Source: Clostridia bacterium (lineage in GTDB: Bacteria > Bacillota > Clostridia > Christensenellales > Aristaeellaceae). Taken from it: a stretch of DNA of 16,018 bases. The stretch is taken from NCBI GenBank assembly GCA_900769075.1, contig CAAGFE010000112.1:1-16018 (forward strand), read 5' to 3'. The position numbers and the translations under genes are program-made. The notes under the pieces are model-generated. The model was not told the DNA's origin, searched no databases, and saw only the letters and a program-made list of their open reading frames with translations. Of this stretch, positions 7,226-13,679 are shown piece by piece (the first letter of the stretch is position 1; each line of letters begins with the position of its first letter).

Positions 7226-9205
7226 TTATCCGACCATGCAGCTGACGGCTTGGACGGCCACCCCTGCACGGTTGATTTCAATCCTGACATAGCGCCAGCT
7301 GCCCTCGACCTGCGCAGCACCACACCGACCCTCGGCATCATGCAGCGCCACGGGGGTGAAGCTGTGCCCATCCGTGGAGAGCGAGAGCGCCACATCCTCC
7401 GTCTGCCCCGCAGCCAGACGAATGACCACCTGCTGGAAGGCCTTGCTGCCCTCCAGGTCGATCATCGCCCAGGCGTTGTCCGGGGCTGTCCAGACGGTGT
7501 CCGGGCGTGTATCCACGATGCAGCGAACTGCCTCCCGGTTCACGTTTTCGCTGGCAAACACGGGGCGCTGCGCCGCCAGGTCATACTGTGCGCGGCACTC
7601 GGGCGCCCCCATCACCCAGGGCGGAGGCTCGGGCAGACGCAGCGCGCGCCCATCCCAGGCTTCGCCGCCGACGGCCGTAATGCACTTCTCGCAGCTGAGT
7701 TCTCCGCAGCTTGCGCGGACAACGATCCTGCCCGCAAAGCAGGCTCGTATTTCCATCGCGCCCATGCCGTCCAGGAAGGTGTTCTTCCGGGGGGTCAGCA
7801 GCTGTCTGCGTCCCTCGGGGAAGCGCCCGTCGCCGGAGAGCACCTCCAGCAGCACATCGCACGCCGTATTGACCCGGTTGCCCTGGGCATCCAGCAAGCG
7901 GACAACCAGGTGGCAGTCCTCCGTGCCGTCGGTGGAGATCACATCCCGGTCGCTGTCAATGGTAATCTGAACGGGCGTTCCTTCCACTGATTCAGGTGCA
8001 GCAGGGATACCCCTCAGGTTCTCCCGATACCAGTACCAGGTGCGCAGGGGCAGACGGCTGTAGTCGATCATGCCCATCGCGCCCATATCGCTGAAGATGC
8101 TGCCATGGTGGAAGCCGCACCAGAGCGACTTGCCGCTGCGCCAGGGGAAATCCTGATCCGTATTGTCAGTGAAGTGCGGTTCAAACACGCCTGGGCGCTG
8201 AGATACAAAGCTGCCGTACTCCGTGACCATATTGGGGAACCCCGGGTCAATGAACAGGCTTGCGCCATCGCCGTTGTAGCCGGCCACATCACCGATGAGG
8301 TCAAAGCCGCCACGCTGCACGCCGCCCACTGCTGCCACCCGGGAGGGATCTACCTCGTGGGTCACATCCACCATGCGCTGCAGGAGGGTCTTTGCCTTGT
8401 CGGTCACTGAAGGGTCGCAGAAGAACACCTCGTTGCACATGCTCCATGCCAGGATGCTGGGGTGGTTGCGGTTGGTACGGATCATCTCCCGCAGCTGAGC
8501 GATGCAGGATGCCTCGAATGCTTCCTGGTGCTCCGCGTAGATCGGATAGGCACTGCTGGCCCAGTAGCCCTCCTGTAACGGGCCGCCGGTCCCCCAGAAG
8601 CACATCTCCGACCAGAACAGTATGCCAATCTCGTCGCAAGCCTGCGCAAATGCCGTATGATGCGGATAGTGGGAGCCGCGGATGAAATTCATGCCGCACT
8701 CCTTGATCATCTGCACATCGCGGCGGATACCGGCCTGGGTGACCGCATCCGACCAGCCTGCGTGATCCTGGTGCACATTCGCGCCCAGCAGGGGATAGTG
8801 CGCGCCGTTGAGGAAGAAGCCCTCCTTCGCATCGAAGCGAACCTCGCGGATGCCGAAGGGAGTCAAATATTGGTCGCAGACCTCGCCCTGGTGGTACAGC
8901 GTTGTTTCCAATGTGTACAGCGCGGGGCTTTCCGGGCTCCACAGCGACGGGTTGTCAACGCGGATCTGCTCCTCGCGGAAGGTTTCCGTTTCGCCGGGCT
9001 GGAGCTTGCAGCTGCGCACCCGTTTGGCAACCTGCTCGCCCTTGAAGCGGATGACGCTCTCCATCTGGACGCAGCAGGGCCTGGCAGCGTCATTGACGAT
9101 CTCCGTTTCCACCCGGAGCATGGCCTGGGCCTGGCTGATCTCCCCCGCCGTGACGAAGGTGCCGTACCACGCCACATGAACGGGGTCGGTCACGATCAGC
9201 GCCAC
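7226..9205 (-). pseudogene. Glycoside hydrolase family 2 (beta-galactosidase type), 5'-truncated
   Basis: The frame encodes up to 659 residues from a GTG at 9205. It begins in the middle of the fold: the immunoglobulin-like domain (about 10-118), then the TIM barrel (about 125-400). The expected N-terminal jelly-roll domain (about 180-200 residues) is absent. The acid/base E259 (WSMCNEV) and nucleophile E329 (VTEYGS) are intact. A C-terminal region follows, and a discoidin-like F5/8C (CBM32) domain sits at about 545-659 (DTRPDTVWTA, STDGHSF, WRYVRIEI). Homology starts at DVALIVTDPVH, two codons after an in-frame TAA, where the DNA becomes AT-rich. There is no proper ribosome binding site or start. 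The enzyme is probably dead or unexpressed, with the GH95 gene downstream deprived of the operon promoter. Confidence 0.8.
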
Positions 9206-9263
9206 ATCTAGTTAGTATCCGAGGATGATACCAAGGTATATGGGCTCCGACCGCTGGAAAGCC

Positions 9264-9310
9264 CGATAAAATAAGGACTTTTCGAGGTTTTCTACCTTCG
9301 AAGAGTCCTT
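9264..9310 (-). terminator. Possible terminator of the repressor-polymerase-drm operon
   Basis: There is an imperfect 15-bp inverted repeat (9273-9287 with 9295-9310, one bulge and one wobble). Read on the minus strand a T-rich tract (TTATTTTATC) follows it. It lies about 310 nt after the drmC-like stop and just before the GH2 fragment, so it would insulate the two. Confidence 0.5.
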
Positions 9311-9338
9311 GAATTATGTGGTTGTGTGGAGGCTTGAT

Positions 9339-9486
9339 GTACAACGTTTCACGTTTCCTCCACAACGATACACGTTAGGAAAGGGGTGATCGTGTAACGT
9401 TGTAGGGCTATCGTGTAGCTTTGTAGGTTAACGTGCAGCTTTGTGGCTAACGTGCAACATTTTGATAAATGTGTACAAGTTGGTGG
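9339..9486. repeat. Cluster of about seven degenerate ~20-bp repeats in two divergent orientations
   Basis: Five plus-strand units start at about 9389, 9410, 9430, 9449 and 9468, of the form A(A/T)CGTG(T/C)A..(C)..TTGT.g, with the last two more degenerate. Two minus-strand units (AACGTGTATCGTTGTGGAGG and AACGTGAAACGTTGTACATC) occupy about 9339-9378. The periods are 19-21 bp, about two helical turns, so one protein could bind all units on one face. Candidates are multi-site ends of an IS21-type element, iterons, or recombinase arm sites. No cognate transposase or replication gene is visible. Confidence 0.6.
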
Positions 9487-9617
9487 ACATTTTGTCATCT
9501 TGCAGGATAAGTGGATGGTAGCAGGCCTTCCTTTCCGAGCATGGATCAAGTTTTCGACATTTACCACCGCATTGTGAAGTAAGTGCTTAGTAAGAGCAAA
9601 ACCCATTTCCCAAATTA

Positions 9618-10286
9618 TCAGGGATTGCGCTGAACTCTCTCGAAAACCTTTGAAAAAACCAGCTGTGTGAAAACACGTTCAACTTGAATTGCTATATCTT
9701 GAGAAATTATATGAGTGCCTAATTCAATATTACCTTCTTGACCATGGTAGGATAAGTTGGCTGAAGTAATCAACGTTTCTTTTCGATCGACAGAAATAAC
9801 CTTTGCATGAAGTGCAGACATTGAGTCCGGCTGTTTTGGGTAATTATATACTTCTAGGAAACGCCCTTGATATTCAAGCAACCGATCAAAGCACCTTTGG
9901 CTATCGATATTATTCACATAGAACTTCACAAAAACTCCCTGTTGGCTCTTCCGAATGATCAATTCTACCATTTCTTCAAAATAATCAGATAATGAATAGC
10001 CTGTTATCAGTATGCTTGCTTGAGCCCCATTAAGCATATCCTCAACAACAGCTTTTGTAATTTTGCTTTGAATGGCGAAAGATGGAGGTGCTGTAACGAC
10101 GAGGGATATTTTCTCGTGATTTTCTTTCAAACCAGCAGCAACCATTTTGTGTATTTCTACGGCTTCACTTTGCGACAAAGATGGATATCTCTTCCGTATA
10201 CTCTGCACCGCCTTTTCAGTTTGTGCAGTTGCATCTACTCTAATCTGATTCACTAAGATATCAAGGCTCATGTTTCCAGTTGACAT
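9618..10286 (-). CDS. Phospholipase-D-like protein, DISARM DrmC-like
   Basis: This is a 222-aa protein with one HKD motif, H160-x-K162-x4-D167 (LHAKVISVDRKETLITSANL). A following S175/N177 and E188 (GNIELG) complete the PLD-type active site; such proteins pair two copies by dimerising. Residues about 60-100 (TAPPSF, then ASILITGYSLSDYF) and the total length match DrmC, the PLD component of DISARM phage defence, whose biochemical role is unsettled. It follows the DUF1998 gene, and DrmB-DrmC is the usual DISARM order. The ATG at 10286 overlaps that gene by 19 nt; the ATG at 10271 would give a classic ATGA overlap and may be the true start. The DNA is clearly more AT-rich than the polymerase gene upstream. 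Confidence 0.72.
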   Translation of the reverse strand: MSTGNMSLDILVNQIRVDATAQTEKAVQSIRKRYPSLSQSEAVEIHKMVAAGLKENHEKISLVVTAPPSFAIQSKITKAVVEDMLNGAQASILITGYSLSDYFEEMVELIIRKSQQGVFVKFYVNNIDSQRCFDRLLEYQGRFLEVYNYPKQPDSMSALHAKVISVDRKETLITSANLSYHGQEGNIELGTHIISQDIAIQVERVFTQLVFSKVFERVQRNP

Positions 10287-10720
10287 ATGTCATTCACCAG
10301 CTTTCTGAAGAATGCTTGACTTTCACGCCCGGTGATGGGGACGATCAATCCTCGATCCAGCATACGGTTTCCGTTTTCGCAAGCTGTTTCAGAGATCATA
10401 CAGCAAGAGTGGCATGCAGCTCCATTTGAGTTATTGCCTGCAGGAATACTGTTCAGACATTCAGGATCGTTGGTGCACAATAATGCTTCCTGAAATGCAT
10501 CCCTCATCAAGACGATTAGTTTATCAATTTTCCCAAGTTCAACCAGACCACCCAAAGAACCTTCTTTATCAGCGCTACCTGTATATAGTAGTACTCCTCT
10601 CATCTCTTCATTGAAATAGATGCGCTCTCTAATGGCAGAAGATGAGTATCCAGATGATATGGACATCTGTTTGATCAGAAGATGGATGATATCCGCATAG
10701 GGGTTTTTCTCATTCTCCAT
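10268..10720 (-). CDS. Stand-alone DUF1998 protein equal to the C-terminus of DISARM DrmB
   Basis: This is a 150-aa protein from the ATG at 10720 (a TTG lies at 10723). Nearly the whole length matches the DUF1998 end of DrmB: SSGYSSSAIRERIY, RGVLLYTGSADKEGSLGGLV, CTNDPEC, GAACHSCCMISETACENGNR and MLDR. Cys83, 89, 104, 107/108 and 115 (numbering from the TTG) form a likely zinc site. Full DrmB is several times longer; the upstream part is missing and only about eight unrelated residues precede the match. The stop of the polymerase and this ATG overlap by one base (TGATG), so it is probably translated by coupling. It could be a functional mini-protein or a 5'-truncated remnant captured in frame. 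It is AT-rich like the drmC-like gene. Confidence 0.7.
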   Translation of the reverse strand: MENEKNPYADIIHLLIKQMSISSGYSSSAIRERIYFNEEMRGVLLYTGSADKEGSLGGLVELGKIDKLIVLMRDAFQEALLCTNDPECLNSIPAGNNSNGAACHSCCMISETACENGNRMLDRGLIVPITGRESQAFFRKLVNDICQLET

Positions 10721-12276
10721 CAATCTTCACCCGCCTTGTGACCGCCGATCTGACCGTTTCGCTCTATGGTCGTGCCGCCCTCAACCAGGTTCATCCCCTT
10801 GAGGATAGCGTTCTTTCCGTATTTGTCCTGCATGGCAAGGGTTACCCGCTGCAGTTTGCGCTCCCGTTCTTCCGTTGCCCGCATTTCCCGTCTGTTCCGA
10901 TCGATCTCCTCGTAATCGGTGAACATGTCCATCTGTACAGGCCTCTCGTCCGGAATCTCGTCCTCGGGGATGAGGTCGCACACGGCAATGTTCACCCGGC
11001 GGATCAGCAGATCCTTGTGTACCACGCGATTGTATATTTCCACCACTGTATCGGTCAGAACCCGCGCGGAGCTGGTGTAATGGTCAATGTTTCCCGTGCC
11101 GTGTGCGTGCCTGGGTACCTTGCGGCCGTACTGATCCAATGCAACAGGGCCTGAATAGTTCCGCCCCCGATCGCCGGTCAGACTCTCCCGGTCATATCCA
11201 ATGTTCAGAACAACCTGCTTGGTCACCACATGTTTTCTGACCATATCCTGTGCCAGCAGCTCAGTCATCTCCCTGACGATCAATTGTCCTTTCTCATAAT
11301 CATAGGGGCAGTGCAGCACCTGTCCCGATGAAAGACTGGTGGTTGAGGGACGGTAATGCTTGATGACGTCCATCGTCACCGGCTCCCAGCCCCAGGCATG
11401 ATCGATAATCAGCTCCGCATTGATGCCGAAGGTTTTGTAGAGCCGTTCTTCCATGAATGGATTGAGGGAAGCCCGGGCGACGTCACCCATCGTGAACAGC
11501 TGCATGGATTCCAGCTTCGCGGAAATTCCTCCACCGATACGCCAGAAATCAGTGAGAGGCCGGTGAGACCACAGCAGCTGTCGGTATTTCATTTCATCCA
11601 GCTCTGCAATGCGGACGCCGTCCTTGTCGGGCTTGGCCTTCTTCGCCACGATGTCCATGGCGACCTTGGCGAGATACAGGTTTGTGCCGATGCCCGCCGT
11701 TGCCGTAATGCCTGTATTGTACAGCACATCGCGGATCATGGTCATCGTCAGCTCGTGGGCCGTCATTCCATAGGTGTGCAGGTAATCGGTCACGTCAATA
11801 AAGACCTCGTCGATGGAATAGACAAGAATGTCCTCCGGGGCTACATACTTGAGGTAGGTCGCATAGATTCTGCTGCTGTATTCCTCGTACAGCCGCATAC
11901 GCGGCGGCGCGATAATGTAGGAAATCTCCAGAGACGGATCGCTTTTCAGGGCTTCATCATCAAAGGAAGCCCCCGAAAAATGATACCTTCCGGTCTGCTG
12001 ATCCCGTTTGATTGCGCCTGACCTGATGCCTTCGTTCAGCCTGTTTCTGTTGGTATCCCGAACTTTCTGTATCACTTCAAACAGCCTGGGCCGTCCCGGC
12101 ACCCCGTGTGCCTTCAGTGCGGGAGAGACGGCAAGGCAGATCGTTTTCTCCGTTCTGCTTTCATCCGCCACAACCAGATTGGTGGTCAGCGGATTCAGGT
12201 GGCGTTCGACGCACTCGACGCTGGCATAGAAGCTCTTTGCATCAATGCCGACGTACCGGCGGACACGGTCTGCCAT
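10720..12276 (-). CDS. Y-family DNA polymerase (UmuC/ImpB-like)
   Basis: This is a 518-aa translesion polymerase. Catalytic carboxylates are D12 in YVGIDAKSFYASVE and D156/E157 in YSIDEVFIDV. A roughly 50-residue insertion between them (about 75-125) is usual for the long UmuC-like proteins of Firmicutes plasmids, phages and ICEs and distinguishes it from chromosomal DinB. QMDMF at 448-452 resembles a sliding-clamp-binding motif. The C-terminus (KYGKNAILKGMNLVEGGTTI...QIGGHKAGED) looks complete. AAGGAGGT lies 6 nt before the ATG. It is the third gene of the repressor operon, 21 nt after the small unknown gene, and overlaps the DUF1998 gene by one base. It would carry out error-prone lesion bypass after induction. 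Confidence 0.9.
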   Translation of the reverse strand: MADRVRRYVGIDAKSFYASVECVERHLNPLTTNLVVADESRTEKTICLAVSPALKAHGVPGRPRLFEVIQKVRDTNRNRLNEGIRSGAIKRDQQTGRYHFSGASFDDEALKSDPSLEISYIIAPPRMRLYEEYSSRIYATYLKYVAPEDILVYSIDEVFIDVTDYLHTYGMTAHELTMTMIRDVLYNTGITATAGIGTNLYLAKVAMDIVAKKAKPDKDGVRIAELDEMKYRQLLWSHRPLTDFWRIGGGISAKLESMQLFTMGDVARASLNPFMEERLYKTFGINAELIIDHAWGWEPVTMDVIKHYRPSTTSLSSGQVLHCPYDYEKGQLIVREMTELLAQDMVRKHVVTKQVVLNIGYDRESLTGDRGRNYSGPVALDQYGRKVPRHAHGTGNIDHYTSSARVLTDTVVEIYNRVVHKDLLIRRVNIAVCDLIPEDEIPDERPVQMDMFTDYEEIDRNRREMRATEERERKLQRVTLAMQDKYGKNAILKGMNLVEGGTTIERNGQIGGHKAGED

Positions 12277-12297
12277 ACGCTGACCTCCTTCTTCGGA

Positions 12298-12630
12298 TTA
12301 GGTTGTTTCGGGTACCATTGTTTCAACATACCAGCGGGCGACCCGGCTGGCAAAGGCGGAGTTCGTCCACTCAAAAAAGAGATGCTTTTCTTCGCCCCGG
12401 ATCATCACTGTGTAGCATGAACCTTCAGCGCCCTGCCGATAACATGCCGCCGGGCGATAGTCCTTGACGGCGTCGATTTTGAAGGTTCGGCCATCCGACC
12501 AGGTGATGGATCGGGGCTGCATATAGCCGGTCGCATCAAAATCCGAATTTACCTTCACATATACCCGTTCCATATGAGGAGGGCGTGAACCCTTCAAGGG
12601 TTTCTGCACTTTCATGAGAGCACCTCTCAT
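12298..12630 (-). CDS. Small conserved protein of unknown function between repressor and polymerase
   Basis: This is a 110-aa soluble protein, or 105 aa if the internal ATG at 12615, preceded by GAGAGGTG, is used. The ATG at 12630 overlaps the repressor stop as ATGA, which implies coupling. Its core (RVYVKVNSDFDATGYMQPRS, WSDGRTFKIDAV, the CYTVMIRGEEKHLFFEW stretch) looks like a compact beta-rich fold with alternating hydrophobics. I recall similar small proteins beside umuC-like genes in clostridial mobile elements, but no function. It takes the position of YolD next to UvrX/YqjW in Bacillus, without resembling YolD in sequence. A polymerase accessory role is a guess from position. Confidence 0.72.
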   Translation of the reverse strand: MRGALMKVQKPLKGSRPPHMERVYVKVNSDFDATGYMQPRSITWSDGRTFKIDAVKDYRPAACYRQGAEGSCYTVMIRGEEKHLFFEWTNSAFASRVARWYVETMVPETT

Positions 12631-13472
12631 TCATCCTCTTCATCGAATGCGGCTTCGATTTTCTCAACAAGGGAGCCGGTTGCTATGTCTCCCTCAGCAA
12701 CCGCCCCGGTTACCCGTCCGCAGCAGCGAACATCGACGCCATCACCCGTGAAGATCGTCTTGTAGCGTGGATTGTGCGAATGCAGGCCGTCCGGCTGGTA
12801 CTCCTTGATGTAGGCCTCACCGTTTACAATAAAGATGCCGATCTGGCCCGGCTGTACCGAAGCACCCAGCTCCACATAGACGCTGCTGCCATCATGGAAG
12901 GTCGGTTCCATGCTTCGGCCGTTGACCCGAATAATGCCGTCCGTACCGTAAGGCACATTGGCCTGAAGCGCATAGACGGTTTCATTCTCGGCGTAATCGA
13001 GCATGGGAGCGCCGATACCGGCCGCAGCGGCTTCCTCGTACAGGCACAGCGGCATATAGGCACGCCGAAGCCGTGCCTTCTCCTTGCTGTCCTGCTGAAA
13101 CAGAAGCCGATCCATGAGCTGCCGAACCGTGTTGCGATCAAACCTGTCCAGCTGATGATACGCTTCCAGAACCCTTCTGTCCTCCGTGGGAAGAGCTGTC
13201 TCTGCCTCCATCCCCAGCAGCTCGGTTACGGGGATCCCCAGCTCCTTGCAGATTTTCGGCACATTATCAATGTCCGGCCGCGTCAGTCCCAGTTCCCAGT
13301 TGCCAATGGCTGTCTTGGTGTACCCCAGCCTCGAGGCAAGGGTGGCCTGATCCATCCCTGCGGCAGTACGATATTTCCGAATGACCTGCCCGACATGGAT
13401 TCGCCGCTCCTGGTCGATAACCGGGCGGCCACCGGTTCCACGTTCGGATTTCTCTGATGTCTGCCTGGACAT
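12627..13472 (-). CDS. XRE-S24 repressor (LexA/CI-type, self-cleaving)
   Basis: This is a 281-aa protein. A basic N-terminal extension (1-26) precedes an XRE helix-turn-helix (about 28-85; MDQATLASRLGYTKTAIGNW). The S24 peptidase domain lies at about 150-275. A151-G152 in EEAAAAGIGAP fits the LexA-type cleavage site, S187 in VNGRSMEPTFHDG the nucleophile, and K223 in EAYIKEY the general base. All three are present, so RecA-stimulated self-cleavage is expected. It heads the operon small gene-polymerase-DUF1998-drmC and overlaps the next gene by ATGA, so it is probably autoregulated. The start ATG has GAGGTGA upstream. The target is presumably the paired promoters at 13518-13589. Confidence 0.88.
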   Translation of the reverse strand: MSRQTSEKSERGTGGRPVIDQERRIHVGQVIRKYRTAAGMDQATLASRLGYTKTAIGNWELGLTRPDIDNVPKICKELGIPVTELLGMEAETALPTEDRRVLEAYHQLDRFDRNTVRQLMDRLLFQQDSKEKARLRRAYMPLCLYEEAAAAGIGAPMLDYAENETVYALQANVPYGTDGIIRVNGRSMEPTFHDGSSVYVELGASVQPGQIGIFIVNGEAYIKEYQPDGLHSHNPRYKTIFTGDGVDVRCCGRVTGAVAEGDIATGSLVEKIEAAFDEEDE

Positions 13473-13517
13473 ACACTCACCTCAATCTCAAAATACGGGT
13501 ATAAATCCCCTGCAATT

Positions 13518-13546
13518 ATCATAGCACATATTTGATTGCTTGTAAA
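13518..13546 (-). promoter_or_regulatory. Promoter/operator of the repressor operon
   Basis: On the minus strand: -35 TTTACA (13541-13546), 17-bp spacer, -10 TATGAT (13518-13523), about 45 nt before the repressor ATG. The spacer ends AATATGTGC, almost the same as the divergent promoter, so it probably contains the repressor's binding site. Confidence 0.75.
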
Positions 13547-13560
13547 CATCGTTTTTAAAC

Positions 13561-13589
13561 TTTACAGACAATAGAATGTGTGCTATGAT
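13561..13589 (+). promoter_or_regulatory. Divergent promoter/operator of the ImmA/IrrE-like gene
   Basis: -35 TTTACA (13561-13566), 17-bp spacer, -10 TATGAT (13584-13589). The spacer has the same framework as the opposite promoter (..CAAT..AATrTGTGC), so the two form a long inverted repeat centred near 13553 with 14 bp between the -35 boxes. Confidence 0.75.
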
Positions 13590-13679
13590 GTTCATGCGAC
13601 GGTTCAGCAGATACTGTTTCCGCCCCAGCACAGTATGGGTTGATCTCGCTCTATATCCAACAGCAGGAGGATATTGCAC

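Larger units (their letters stand above)
9206..9617. other. AT-rich intergenic stretch between the truncated GH2 and the drmC-like gene
   Basis: No convincing gene is visible. It holds, in order, the GH2 truncation junction (9205-9215), a hairpin at 9273-9310, and a cluster of about 20-bp repeats at 9339-9486. A featureless 130 bp then leads to the stop of the drmC-like gene. Short open frames here read through the repeats and resemble no known protein. Confidence 0.6.

Noticed and set aside
9389..9486. Possible CRISPR array in the repeat cluster
   Set aside because: Units are degenerate, about 20 bp long and abut each other without spacers, and two are inverted. No cas genes are present.
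9349..9606. 85-aa minus-strand open frame
   Set aside because: It runs through the repeat cluster, lacks a ribosome binding site and resembles no protein; it looks like chance coding.
12298..12630. YolD-like family assignment for the small gene next to the polymerase
   Set aside because: Only the position fits; I cannot match YolD sequence features, so it is left as unknown.
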